The notes under the pieces are model-generated. The model worked only from the letters and a program-made list of their open reading frames with translations, was not told the origin of the DNA and made no database searches. The translations under genes were made by a program, and so were the position numbers. DNA of 64,000 nucleotides from a virus, in the IMG/VR virus record IMGVR_UViG_3300027917_000020, positions 62,001 through 126,000 of that record, one strand, 5' to 3'. Below are positions 9,196 to 16,316 of this stretch, one piece after another. Numbering within the stretch: the stretch's first letter is position 1; every line of letters begins with the position of its first letter.

Positions 9196-9402
9196 ATGAA
9201 ATTTAGACAATACATACTCGGCCCCGGTTTGGACGAGGCTTCTTATCGGGGCAATATTGGGTTTGAGGAGATGACCCAATTCTACAAAAAAGCCAACCCT
9301 AAACAAATCAAGCAAATGGAGAAAATTCTGGATGCTTCAGATTGGGACGCATTCGTCCAGCTCATCCAGCAAGTGCTTGGTACACGCCTAAAAAAATCTT
9401 AA
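9196..9402 (+). CDS. Small protein with capsid-targeting-like N-terminus
   Basis: 68 residues starting M-K-F-R-Q-Y-I and followed by L-D-E-A at residues 13-16, which fits a gp21-type cleavage site (L-x-E before a small residue). GTGAGG lies before the ATG. The remainder is a short helical domain. It is one of the few tagged proteins in the early region. An injected protein is suggested, but function is unknown. Confidence 0.6.
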   Translation: MKFRQYILGPGLDEASYRGNIGFEEMTQFYKKANPKQIKQMEKILDASDWDAFVQLIQQVLGTRLKKS

Positions 9403-9409
9403 TACCCTG

Positions 9410-9438
9410 TTTACATTTTTTAATCCATAGTATATAAT
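9410..9438 (+). promoter_or_regulatory. Host-type promoter for a leaderless gene
   Basis: TTTACA (9410-9415), 17-nt spacer, TATAAT (9433-9438). The ATG at 9446 lies 8 nt after the end of the -10 box. Confidence 0.75.
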
Positions 9439-9445
9439 GGTGGCT

Positions 9446-9769
9446 ATGTTTAATGGTACTGTAATATATCAACGTGGGAAACGTCTATTTAATTTAGGAG
9501 ACCTTTACCTTGACCTCGGCAAGGGTAAAAAGGATACGTTGTTTATAACACATATGAATTGGACGTTACGGTATAATATTAAACAACGTAAACAATTAGA
9601 AGGCAATGGCCCTTTTGACCTAAATTATAGACCGCAAGATTTTATAACCATACAACAACTTGCTGAAGTATATGGCAAGAAATTCCGCAAAAGTTCATTA
9701 AAGAGGCTTTATGATTTTCTCGGCACTAAAAAAGTTTGGGTCCATATTAAAGAGCACAACTTCAAATAA
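9446..9769 (+). CDS. Early hypothetical protein, probably leaderless
   Basis: 107 residues starting M-F-N-G-T-V. An in-frame ATG at 9437 lies inside the -10 box and cannot be in the transcript, so 9446, at the predicted transcription start, is the likely start. No ribosome binding site is present. The protein is basic. No domain is recognised. Confidence 0.6.
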   Translation: MFNGTVIYQRGKRLFNLGDLYLDLGKGKKDTLFITHMNWTLRYNIKQRKQLEGNGPFDLNYRPQDFITIQQLAEVYGKKFRKSSLKRLYDFLGTKKVWVHIKEHNFK

Positions 9770-9779
9770 GGAGACTAAA

Positions 9780-10169
9780 ATGTATTTATGGGTCATTATT
9801 AGAAATGATGACGATACCTTTACCGTGACTGAAATCGAAAATGGTACGGTTGTCTATGACGATGATGATGTTAACCTAATTACCGAAATTAAAGTCGGTA
9901 AATGGTGCGATATTTGTTTTGAAGAGGATGAGCCAGAAGGAGCGGCACCGGGTACAATAAAACGCCACCGTCTCCAGAATCGGGAAGAAGTAGAGCAAGT
10001 GCTTTCTGATTTTAATATGAAAATCGAAGATTTTGATACTGTATCTGATTTTGCCATAAGGTGCGGATTTAGTATTACACAATCTGCCGAAGACGATTTG
10101 ACGCTATGGGCGGCCGGTAAACAAGTATGGATTCATTATTATAAAAGCGATTTTGATACTGATGATTAA
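9780..10169 (+). CDS. Acidic hypothetical protein
   Basis: 129 residues. The start at 9780 is chosen because GGAG lies about 8 nt upstream, although the frame is open from 9711. The protein is strongly acidic, with runs of Asp at 8-11 and 28-31, and one C-x-x-C (W-C-D-I-C) at about residue 43. High acidity is common in DNA-mimic inhibitors, but nothing else supports that here. Confidence 0.55.
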   Translation: MYLWVIIRNDDDTFTVTEIENGTVVYDDDDVNLITEIKVGKWCDICFEEDEPEGAAPGTIKRHRLQNREEVEQVLSDFNMKIEDFDTVSDFAIRCGFSITQSAEDDLTLWAAGKQVWIHYYKSDFDTDD

Positions 10170-10479
10170 GGTATATATTACAAATAAGTCCACGGGCCGT
10201 CCATTAAAAAATGTGATAGCCCATCCACATCCAAGTAAACCGTCTATATCGTTAGAATATGAAAAGACTGATATAAGGATACGGGGCGTATGGGAAATTC
10301 TTCCTGTTGGTTATCTTAGGAGTAAAATCCCAACGAACCCACCTATGTATTCAATTGTATATCATCCCCACCTTGATAAGAATGCGATAGGGGATTATTA
10401 TCTTAGAAAGGATTTTCATATTGCAGACGGTGACCGTTCCAATTCTATCCTGCCTGACGATTTATTTGAAATTTTTTAA
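10162..10479 (+). CDS. Early hypothetical protein
   Basis: 105 residues starting M-I-K-V-Y-I-T. The ATG at 10162 overlaps the end of the previous gene, so the two are translationally coupled. A TTG at 10153 is the only alternative. It has several His-Pro pairs and no known domain. The DNA after it is followed within 25 nt by the promoter for ardC. Confidence 0.5.
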   Translation: MIKVYITNKSTGRPLKNVIAHPHPSKPSISLEYEKTDIRIRGVWEILPVGYLRSKIPTNPPMYSIVYHPHLDKNAIGDYYLRKDFHIADGDRSNSILPDDLFEIF

Positions 10480-10499
10480 AAAAAAGCTAAAGTTTTCTC

Positions 10500-10528
10500 T
10501 TGACTTGCCAATAATTAGTATATAAGAT
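10500..10528 (+). promoter_or_regulatory. Promoter for the ardC operon
   Basis: TTGACT (10500-10505), 17-nt spacer, TAAGAT (10523-10528). The bases before it (AAGTTTTCTC) match the conserved block seen before the promoters at 14290 and 16350. Confidence 0.65.
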
Positions 10529-10563
10529 AAAGGTAAACTAAAACACTAACGAAGGGAGTTAGT

Positions 10564-11454
10564 ATGAGCGGTCAAGATAAAATTTTTGAGATGGTTACGG
10601 ATACCATCGTAAACAAACTGGAAGAGGGAACGATTCCGTGGCATAAGCCGTGGACGGGTACAATCGGTATGCCTCGCAATCTGGTTAGCAACAAAAACTA
10701 TCGGGGCATTAACATCCTTTTATTAGGGCTTCAGGGTTACGGCTCACCGTACTGGGTTTCTTTTAGGCAAGCGAGTAAACTCGGTGGCCATATTAGAAAG
10801 GGTGAGGCCGGTACGATTATCGTTTTCTGGAAATGGTTTGAAAAGGAAGAAGAAGTTGTAAACCCTGATACTGGGCTTACCGAAATTAAAAAGGTTAATA
10901 TCCCGTTTTTACGTTATTACAGGGTATGGAACGTTGAGCAATGCGAAGGGCTAAAACATAAACGGTTAGAACCGCAGACCGATGGGCGAGAAGTTGAAGT
11001 TAATACCACTGCGGAAACCATCTGGGACGGATGGGAGCATCCCGAAGTAAGAACAAACGGGGGACGGGCGTTTTACCATATAGGGGATGATTATATAGGT
11101 ATGCCCGAACAAGCCACCTTCGATACCGATGACGATTATTACTCAACCCTGTTCCACGAAGGCATCCATAGTACAGGGCATCCTGACCGATTAAATAGAC
11201 CGAGTATCGTAAGGGATAAGGATTATGGCGTAGACGATTATAGCAAGGAAGAACTGGTAGCCGAAATAGGGGCTTGCTACCTTGCTACGATGGTCGGAAT
11301 CGAGCGCACGATTGATAACTCGGTTGCTTATATTAATGGATGGCTTAACAAACTTAAAAGCGACAAGCGGATGGTGGTATATGCAGCTGCTCAAGCCGAA
11401 AAAGCGGCCGAATATATTTTAAACAACGGGAAGGGAGAAACCGATAATGAGTAA
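10564..11454 (+). CDS. ardC: ArdC-like antirestriction protein (DUF1738 plus zincin metalloprotease-like domain)
   Basis: 296 residues. The N-terminal domain (about 1-125) has the DUF1738 pattern I-P-W-H-K-P-W near residue 24 and N-x-x-Y-R-G-I-N near 45, a fold that binds single-stranded DNA in plasmid ArdC. The C-terminal domain has H-E-G-I-H at 198-202, an intact H-E-x-x-H metal site, and E-L-V-A-E-I-G-A further on. Plasmid and phage ArdC proteins shield incoming DNA from restriction. The promoter at 10500 and GAAGGGAG before the ATG fit early expression. It heads an operon of small proteins and overlaps the next gene by 8 nt. Confidence 0.88.
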   Translation: MSGQDKIFEMVTDTIVNKLEEGTIPWHKPWTGTIGMPRNLVSNKNYRGINILLLGLQGYGSPYWVSFRQASKLGGHIRKGEAGTIIVFWKWFEKEEEVVNPDTGLTEIKKVNIPFLRYYRVWNVEQCEGLKHKRLEPQTDGREVEVNTTAETIWDGWEHPEVRTNGGRAFYHIGDDYIGMPEQATFDTDDDYYSTLFHEGIHSTGHPDRLNRPSIVRDKDYGVDDYSKEELVAEIGACYLATMVGIERTIDNSVAYINGWLNKLKSDKRMVVYAAAQAEKAAEYILNNGKGETDNE

Positions 11455-11719
11455 TATGCGACCTACCATAAAGGAGATGGAACAAGCGGTAATAGAGCAT
11501 CAGGAGCATATGGAAAAAATCCTTAACGAAGAACGTGCTCGAAAACTGGAAGAAGAACTGGACGCCATACCTTCCCTTGAAGAAGAACGTGACGAGATTC
11601 GGGAAGGCGCACATAAAATTATGAGGGTATGGGCTTCTAAAAAGGGACGGGAATTCTTTATCCCCAACCATCCTGACGTTATCGCAAAATACGAGAAAGA
11701 AGGATACGAGATATGTTAG
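11447..11719 (+). CDS. Charged coiled-coil hypothetical protein
   Basis: 90 residues, overlapping ardC by 8 nt. Residues about 7-60 are almost all Glu, Arg, Lys, Leu and Ile in helical spacing, predicting a coiled coil. The C-terminal part contains F-F-I-P-N-H-P-D. No known family. Confidence 0.6.
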   Translation: MSNMRPTIKEMEQAVIEHQEHMEKILNEERARKLEEELDAIPSLEEERDEIREGAHKIMRVWASKKGREFFIPNHPDVIAKYEKEGYEIC

Positions 11720-11937
11720 AATTTAAAAACAAAATGGCATCCGCAACATTCGGTATAATGCTAACGGAAGCATGGGACAGGAAAATCTGCATTAAATGCC
11801 AGAACCCGATGTGGAAGATGCGTTTAACCCAGTTCGATATAAAGGAATGGAAAATTAGTGGACTCTGCCCGACCTGTTGGGGTGAGATTATGGGCGCAAT
11901 CGAAACCATAGACGCAAATGAAGATAATAACACTTAA
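11713..11937 (+). CDS. Small zinc-ribbon protein
   Basis: 74 residues with C-I-K-C at about 27-30 and C-P-T-C at about 52-55, spaced as in a rubredoxin-like zinc ribbon. It overlaps the preceding gene by 7 nt and the next by 20 nt. This is one of at least five small two-C-x-x-C proteins in the early region. Confidence 0.6.
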   Translation: MLEFKNKMASATFGIMLTEAWDRKICIKCQNPMWKMRLTQFDIKEWKISGLCPTCWGEIMGAIETIDANEDNNT

Positions 11938-12088
11938 TCCACAATATAATATACCGGAGCTAAAGGAAAAAATCCGACAGGTCGTCCGTGAGCATACGGG
12001 TACTAAAGAAGATATATATATTAGCGTTATATATTATGAAGCGCATACGTTTAAAAAACCACCTAAAAAGAAAGGAAGAAAAAAATGA
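11918..12088 (+). CDS. 56-residue basic hypothetical protein
   Basis: Too short for a standard ORF search. It starts with ATG at 11918 inside the end of the zinc-ribbon gene and ends with TGA at 12086-12088, overlapping the ATG of the next gene, so it sits in a chain of coupled genes. It begins M-K-I-I-T-L-N-P and ends with a Lys/Pro-rich tail. It has no clear ribosome binding site of its own. Confidence 0.5.
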   Translation: MKIITLNPQYNIPELKEKIRQVVREHTGTKEDIYISVIYYEAHTFKKPPKKKGRKK

Positions 12089-12267
12089 TTAAAAAGACTA
12101 TCACGGTAACGGATTTAAGGAACGTAAACGGTGATTCGGATGCATCTTTTAAGGTTGCGAAGATTACAAATTCCGTGGATTATACAATCGATGAATATAT
12201 GTCCGTGGATGAAGTTCAGGTTCTTTGCAACAAACCCGACTGGACGGTTAACATTGTTGGACGGTAA
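12085..12267 (+). CDS. Small hypothetical protein
   Basis: 60 residues, preceded by AAAGGAAG and coupled by ATGA to the gene before. The beta-rich composition (T-I-T-V-T-D-L near the start, W-T-V-N-I-V at the end) suggests a small beta fold. No known domain. Confidence 0.5.
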   Translation: MIKKTITVTDLRNVNGDSDASFKVAKITNSVDYTIDEYMSVDEVQVLCNKPDWTVNIVGR

Positions 12268-12281
12268 GGGGGGGGATTGTT

Positions 12282-12401
12282 ATGCGGTTTACAAAAGCGG
12301 AAACCAAAATACTTAAAAAACTGGTCGCCGGATTATCGTGGGATGTTAGAAATCTATCCCAAGCCGAAAAAAGGATAATTAAAAAAATATTAGCAAAATA
12401 G
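12282..12401 (+). CDS. 39-residue basic peptide
   Basis: ATG at 12282 follows a run of G residues that provides a strong ribosome binding site. The peptide (M-R-F-T-K-A-E...) has nine lysines and is probably helical. It ends at TAG 12399-12401, just before the next promoter. Function unknown. Confidence 0.45.
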   Translation: MRFTKAETKILKKLVAGLSWDVRNLSQAEKRIIKKILAK

Positions 12402-12405
12402 TTTA

Positions 12406-12434
12406 TTTACAATTTCCTCATTATATAGTATAAT
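12406..12434 (+). promoter_or_regulatory. Host-type promoter for the DUF2828/Ro60-like gene
   Basis: TTTACA (12406-12411), 17-nt spacer, TATAAT (12429-12434). Transcription would start at about 12441, giving a leader of about 90 nt that contains the hairpin at 12450-12504. Confidence 0.75.
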
Positions 12435-12449
12435 GGTACTTTATTTCAA

Positions 12450-12504
12450 GGTTGGTTACAGCAATCAATAAAACATTACCTTTGAATAATGATGAATACC
12501 AACC
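12450..12504 (+). ncRNA. Leader hairpin, copy 1 of a recurring RNA element
   Basis: GGTTGG (12450-12455) pairs with CCAACC (12499-12504). Directly inside the 5' arm is T-TACAGCAA. An inner stem CATTA (12474-12478) pairs with TAATG (12487-12491). The same plan (six- to seven-base closing stem, then T-T-C-A-G-C-A-A, then an inner hairpin) recurs at 13999-14065 and 14093-14149 on the other side of the gene. Confidence 0.6.
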
Positions 12505-12531
12505 TGTACTCACTTCTTAGGGGGAAATATC

Positions 12532-13989
12532 ATGAAAACAAAAGAAGGTGCATTCGCACATAACCATTCTTACAACCACGCACTTGAATTTTTTAGCAAA
12601 GCCGGTTCTCTTTTTAATAAAAGGGGAAGCTTTTATGGCAAACAGGCTACGGCAGTCGAATTGTTTAAGCCTGCATGGGCTGAAGACCCAGAGGTAGCTT
12701 TAAAACTTGCCTTATGGCTTCGTGACTGCCGAGGTGGAGCAGGGAATCGTTCAGGCGGACGTGAATGCTTTCGTTATATAGCCCAAACTGACCCTGAATG
12801 GTTAGCGGTAAACCTAAAACAACTTCCCGATTTAGGTCGATGGGATGACCTACGAGCAGTATATGGTACGCAGTTAGAAGCTGATGCGGCTCAAATGTGG
12901 GCAGTTGCTATTAGGGATGAAAATGTTCTGGCTGCAAAATGGGCGGATAGAAACAAGGACAATCCAGTCCGTCAATTTATGGGTCTATCTAAAGCCGATT
13001 TTAGACGCTTACTCGCAAGGGTGCGTCAAAGCCATATCGTTGAGACCAAAATGTGCCGTAAGGAATATAACGCTATTAATTATGAGACCGTTCCGTCTGT
13101 GGCGATGTCCAGATATACTAACGCCTTTAAGAAAAACGACCCTGAACGATTTGAAGAATTTAAGAGTAAAATCGAAAAGGGTGAGGCTAAAGTACACGCC
13201 GATGTTCTGTTTCCGCACGACTGCGTTAGAACCGCAAGACACGGTGATAGAAAAATGGCCGATGCTCAATTCGATGCGTTGCCGAATTATTTAGACGGTA
13301 CGGACGAAAAGATTATCGTTATATCCGATACATCTGGCTCGATGGGAACAGTGGTGGCTGGTTCTGTATGTGCAATGGACGTATCGCAAGGTATGGCTTT
13401 ATATTGCTCAAGCAGATTGCCAGAGGATAGTCCGTTCTATAAACGCTTTATCGGATTTTGCTCTGAAGGTACGTTTAAGGAATGGCGTGGGATGACCTTC
13501 TCACAGGCTGTGCATAACCGTAAGGTATTTGATGGGGCTGTTGGCTCAACCCGTATTGACTTGGCCTTGGATTTAATTCTCGATATTGCCAAAAAACGTA
13601 ATATTGACCAGTCATTAATGCCGACAACTTTGCTTATCGTATCGGATATGCAGTTCCATCAAGGTGCTCGCCCTGCCAAATCAGCGTCCAGACATAATTA
13701 CAATTACTGGTATGATGAAGCAGATGCGAAAAGTGCCGGGGTTATAGATACCGAAGTTGAAATGTGTTTAACCCACTGGGACGAGGCCGGTTATATAAGA
13801 CCTAAAATTGTATACTGGAATACCGCAGGATATAGCGGACAACAGGCTACGGTTGAGGGCAGAAACGTGGGCTTAATATCAGGTTTTAGCCCAAGTGTAT
13901 TAAAGGCGATATTCGGTGGTACGGATTTTTCACCTTTAGGTATTATGATGAGGGCTTTAGAAAAATACCAAGTAGAATCGCCTATATAA
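12532..13989 (+). CDS. DUF2828-type protein: TROVE/Ro60-like helical domain plus von Willebrand A domain
   Basis: 485 residues with GGGG before the ATG. The N-terminal two thirds show the DUF2828 landmarks: W-L-R-D-C-R-G-G at about 62, L-G-R-W-D-D-L near 100, and Y-E-T-V-P-S-x-A-M near 184. The vWA domain carries the metal-site motif D-T-S-G-S at 266-270. DUF2828 and TROVE proteins share a HEAT-repeat ring plus vWA plan. Ro60/Rsr binds misfolded and Y RNAs and partners RNases in bacteria. An RNA-binding role here is inference, helped by structured RNA elements in the leader and directly downstream, in one transcription unit closed by a strong terminator at 14190-14216. Confidence 0.8.
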   Translation: MKTKEGAFAHNHSYNHALEFFSKAGSLFNKRGSFYGKQATAVELFKPAWAEDPEVALKLALWLRDCRGGAGNRSGGRECFRYIAQTDPEWLAVNLKQLPDLGRWDDLRAVYGTQLEADAAQMWAVAIRDENVLAAKWADRNKDNPVRQFMGLSKADFRRLLARVRQSHIVETKMCRKEYNAINYETVPSVAMSRYTNAFKKNDPERFEEFKSKIEKGEAKVHADVLFPHDCVRTARHGDRKMADAQFDALPNYLDGTDEKIIVISDTSGSMGTVVAGSVCAMDVSQGMALYCSSRLPEDSPFYKRFIGFCSEGTFKEWRGMTFSQAVHNRKVFDGAVGSTRIDLALDLILDIAKKRNIDQSLMPTTLLIVSDMQFHQGARPAKSASRHNYNYWYDEADAKSAGVIDTEVEMCLTHWDEAGYIRPKIVYWNTAGYSGQQATVEGRNVGLISGFSPSVLKAIFGGTDFSPLGIMMRALEKYQVESPI

Positions 13990-13998
13990 ACGATTTGA

Positions 13999-14065
13999 AG
14001 GATGGATTCAGCAAACCATACAACATAGAAGACTAATAATCTTTAATTGTTACCACCACCATCCT
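13999..14065 (+). ncRNA. Downstream RNA element, copy 2
   Basis: AGGATGG (13999-14005) pairs with CCATCCT (14059-14065). Inside the 5' arm is ATTCAGCAAACCA. An inner arm AAGA...TCTT, flanked by ACAA...TTGT, can form. It starts 10 nt after the stop of the Ro60-like gene. Confidence 0.6.
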
Positions 14066-14092
14066 GAAAGTTACAACCCTTAGAGATATTTA

Positions 14093-14149
14093 AGACTGGG
14101 TTCAGCAAACCACTATGACGCATAGATAGGGAACTGTCGGAACCAGTCT
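14093..14149 (+). ncRNA. Downstream RNA element, copy 3
   Basis: AGACTGG (14093-14099) pairs with CCAGTCT (14143-14149). Inside the 5' arm is GTTCAGCAAACCA, identical to copy 2 over twelve bases, then a CTATG-acg-CATAG hairpin at 14112-14124. A competing 10-bp pairing, GATAGGGAAC (14125-14134) with GTTCCCTATC (14165-14174), would break this element open. Confidence 0.6.
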
Positions 14150-14189
14150 GAGTAATACCAGATGGTTCCCTATCACTCAACTCCTTTCT

Positions 14190-14216
14190 GGGGATGGTTT
14201 CGGCCATCCCCTTTTT
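14190..14216 (+). terminator. Strong intrinsic terminator of the Ro60-like gene and RNA locus
   Basis: GGGGATGG-TTTCGG-CCATCCCC (14190-14211), a perfect 8-bp stem, followed by TTTTT. It defines the 3' end of an approximately 200-nt downstream RNA. Confidence 0.88.
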
Positions 14217-14223
14217 GTTTCTA

Positions 14224-14252
14224 TTTACAACTCCTAAAAAATATGTTACAAT
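14224..14252 (+). promoter_or_regulatory. Host-type promoter, first of two before the 14349 operon
   Basis: TTTACA (14224-14229), 17-nt spacer, TACAAT (14247-14252). Confidence 0.6.
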
Positions 14253-14257
14253 ATATA

Positions 14258-14318
14258 GAAAAAAAGTGAAAAAAGACTCAAGTTTTCTCTTGACTGGCCG
14301 ATATTCCTGTTGTAACAT
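14258..14318 (+). promoter_or_regulatory. Second promoter with conserved upstream block
   Basis: TTGACT (14290-14295), 17-nt spacer, TAACAT (14313-14318). The 30 or so bases before the -35 box are nearly identical to those before the promoter at 16350: a run of A, GTGAAAAAA, GACTCAAGTTT, then a pyrimidine stretch. Confidence 0.65.
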
Positions 14319-14348
14319 ACAGGTATAACCTAAAAAAAGGAGATAAAA

Positions 14349-14678
14349 ATGAGCCATTTAGTTGATAACGATTTAGATTATTTTTTATGCGATGACTGCG
14401 GAGCGGCTTTTTCCGTATTTAACGAGATTTTTAGCACGGGTTACGTTAAAAGAACCATTAGCCCGACTAATATGCTGTTTAGGGGAGTATGCACGGCTTG
14501 CGGTTCTCCACGTATTTTTGCTGACCCTGCCGCTGATTACGAAGATGAAGACCCGGCCGATAGCATTGCGCCTAACGAGAATGAAGAAGATGACATGAGT
14601 TACGAAGAAATGTTTGAACGGTCGGCGGCCTTTAACGATATTAATGATATGATAGCGGAGATGAGAAATGACCTATAA
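14349..14678 (+). CDS. Zinc-ribbon protein with acidic tail
   Basis: 109 residues. C-D-D-C at about 14-17 and C-T-A-C at about 48-51 form a zinc ribbon. The second half is strongly acidic. AAAGGAG lies before the ATG. It is the first gene of the operon that runs to the membrane-protein genes at 16304. Role unknown; a DNA or RNA polymerase modifier is possible but unproven. Confidence 0.6.
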   Translation: MSHLVDNDLDYFLCDDCGAAFSVFNEIFSTGYVKRTISPTNMLFRGVCTACGSPRIFADPAADYEDEDPADSIAPNENEEDDMSYEEMFERSAAFNDINDMIAEMRNDL

Positions 14679-14991
14679 CCTTTATAAAATTAGGGTACAT
14701 GATACGCTTTACCTTTGTGACGATACGACCCTTGCCGATGTTAGGGCTATCGCAATTAAAGCCTTAAAACAGGGACGGGAAGTTAAATGGTTTGACGGCA
14801 GAACCCAATGGTTAAGTTGGGATGTTGTTTTAGACCTTGACAAACACGCTTCCGATATATATACTTGGGATAAATCGTATGACAGGGTTTTGCATGAGGT
14901 GATTTTGCATACCAAAGCAAAGGATAAAAACGCACCACTCGATGGCGAAATAACCCATCGTAAAATCGGGGAAGTTTACCGTAAATTTTAA
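14668..14991 (+). CDS. Early hypothetical protein
   Basis: 107 residues, overlapping the previous gene by 11 nt, with GGAG inside it as ribosome binding site. It has alternating strands and helices and several Trp and Tyr residues. No recognised domain. Confidence 0.55.
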   Translation: MTYNLYKIRVHDTLYLCDDTTLADVRAIAIKALKQGREVKWFDGRTQWLSWDVVLDLDKHASDIYTWDKSYDRVLHEVILHTKAKDKNAPLDGEITHRKIGEVYRKF

Positions 14992-15002
14992 GGGAGATAA
15001 AA

Positions 15003-15383
15003 ATGAATACATTCGCTAAAATGACAAAAGCCAAAAAAGGCGAACTGGAAGTTGCCCTTGCGGAATATCTGCATAGGTTAACCGGACTCGATGATGTTAG
15101 GGTATCGGTTGAAGTTGACCGCACGGATAATAAGGGTGAATATTTATCCGTTGAATCCAATGAACTGGCGAGCTACCAATATCCGAAAATGTTTAAAAGC
15201 CTAAAGGTCGGTTCCTTTGGTGGGGGATGGGTTCCTGATTTTAAAAGAAATGAAGATGTATACTGGGTTCCGCTTCGATATCGCTACGAGCATTTTAGTG
15301 GTGGACGTAACGGCTCAGAAATCGCCACCTTCTGGATTGCTAAAGATGGCACCATCGTTAACTATAAAAACGAACTGGAGTAA
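15003..15383 (+). CDS. Early hypothetical protein
   Basis: 126 residues with AAGGGAG before the ATG. The N-terminal 30 residues form a Lys/Leu-rich helix. The C-terminal half is Gly- and Trp-rich and ends D-G-T-I-V-N-Y. No recognised family. Confidence 0.55.
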   Translation: MNTFAKMTKAKKGELEVALAEYLHRLTGLDDVRVSVEVDRTDNKGEYLSVESNELASYQYPKMFKSLKVGSFGGGWVPDFKRNEDVYWVPLRYRYEHFSGGRNGSEIATFWIAKDGTIVNYKNELE

Positions 15384-15385
15384 AA

Positions 15386-15568
15386 ATGGCTAAAAGAAAC
15401 GGCACATGGATTCCTGAGATTAAGGTTTATTGTAAAGAATGTGGTGACTGGGTAAAAGAGTCCGATACCGAATTTGTAGATATCGCAGAGGATATTCAAG
15501 GTGCGGACATTTTGACCTTCGTTTGCCCGTTTTGTAATACCGTACAAAAATCAAGGAGATACGGATAA
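15386..15568 (+). CDS. Small zinc-ribbon protein
   Basis: 60 residues with C-K-E-C at about 16-19 and C-P-F-C at about 48-51. The stop overlaps the ATG of the pilin-like gene by one base, so translation of the two is coupled. Confidence 0.6.
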   Translation: MAKRNGTWIPEIKVYCKECGDWVKESDTEFVDIAEDIQGADILTFVCPFCNTVQKSRRYG

Positions 15569-15933
15569 TGAATAACGAAGGATTTACCCTTATAGAGCTA
15601 ATAGCCGTTATGATAGTTTTAGCGGTTATGGCTACCATAGCCATTGTTAAGTTTATTGACTTTGACGATACGGCTGAACAACAAGCTCTTAATACGGCTA
15701 TCCGAATCCTTAACACTAACGAAAAAATGGTCTGGTCGGATATAAAGATTAGTACGGGATGGGTTGGTGATGAGGAGACGGCTTCAGCCGTGGAATATGA
15801 TTTAGGGGATAAATTCAAGTGGCTTAATGGCCCGAATCTGGATGGCGGAATTTTGGGAATGACTTCCGCAAAAGTTAACCTAAAACGGAGTCCGTCCACT
15901 AACGCAAATCCTGCTATATGGGAAAGAATATGA
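15568..15933 (+). CDS. Type IV pilin / pseudopilin-like protein with intact prepilin signal
   Basis: 121 residues. It starts with a very short charged leader, M-N-N-E-G, followed by F-T-L-I-E-L-I and a 20-residue hydrophobic helix. This is the class III signal cleaved and N-methylated by the PilD peptidase: Gly at -1, Phe at +1 and Glu at +5 are all present. The C-terminal domain is about 90 residues, without a Cys pair, the size of small minor pilins or pseudopilins. No pilus assembly ATPase or peptidase is in the window, so it would have to use host machinery. It is followed by a lipoprotein overlapping by ATGA and a membrane protein. Pilins are very unusual in phage genomes. Confidence 0.85.
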   Translation: MNNEGFTLIELIAVMIVLAVMATIAIVKFIDFDDTAEQQALNTAIRILNTNEKMVWSDIKISTGWVGDEETASAVEYDLGDKFKWLNGPNLDGGILGMTSAKVNLKRSPSTNANPAIWERI

Positions 15934-16094
15934 AAACTTTAATCGCTTTAATGTTTGCTTTTTTAATCGGGTGTGCTCATAATCCCACTCCGGTTAGTCA
16001 TGAGGTTGTTATTAAGTTTGAAAGCGAGATTCCGATTAATGTATCGGTATATAAAAGTTGTGAAGGTAATTGGAATTTTTGTAAATGGCAATAA
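15930..16094 (+). CDS. Small lipoprotein
   Basis: 54 residues. M-K-T-L-I-A-L-M-F-A-F-L-I-G-C is a lipoprotein signal with lipobox L-I-G-C and Cys at 15. The mature part is about 40 residues with two further Cys. It overlaps the pilin gene by ATGA. Small phage-encoded lipoproteins often block superinfection by masking receptors (as known for T5 Llp). Given the neighbours this is a reasonable but untested guess. Confidence 0.7.
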   Translation: MKTLIALMFAFLIGCAHNPTPVSHEVVIKFESEIPINVSVYKSCEGNWNFCKWQ

Positions 16095-16112
16095 AAGTTA
16101 AAGGAATAAAAA

Positions 16113-16304
16113 ATGGATAAAATTATTAAAACCATCAAAGCATTTTTTTGGATTTTAACACTCAAACGAGATGATGCTTATAGCGGTGGTTCAGTTCATA
16201 TTGCTTATTTGCATACTGCTGTAAAAGGGCTGATATGGCTATGGGTATGTTTTTTTGGTGCAATGTTTTTACGGATTATTATAACCATAGTGGGGTTGTT
16301 TTAA
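16113..16304 (+). CDS. Small inner-membrane protein
   Basis: 63 residues. One clear transmembrane helix at about 38-60 and a second, weaker hydrophobic stretch at about 8-18. AAAGGAAT lies before the ATG. It is the last gene of the operon that holds the pilin and the lipoprotein. Confidence 0.6.
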   Translation: MDKIIKTIKAFFWILTLKRDDAYSGGSVHIAYLHTAVKGLIWLWVCFFGAMFLRIIITIVGLF

Positions 16305-16316
16305 GGAGAAAATAAT

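Noticed and set aside
9711-9779. Upstream extension of the 9780 gene
   Set aside because: It overlaps the 9446 gene in another frame, and the ribosome binding site supports the ATG at 9780.
14093-14149. Resemblance of GCAAACC plus hairpin to a GEMM (c-di-GMP) riboswitch
   Set aside because: The second conserved half of that motif (GGGACGCAAAGC-type) is absent, and two copies lie downstream of a gene rather than in a leader.
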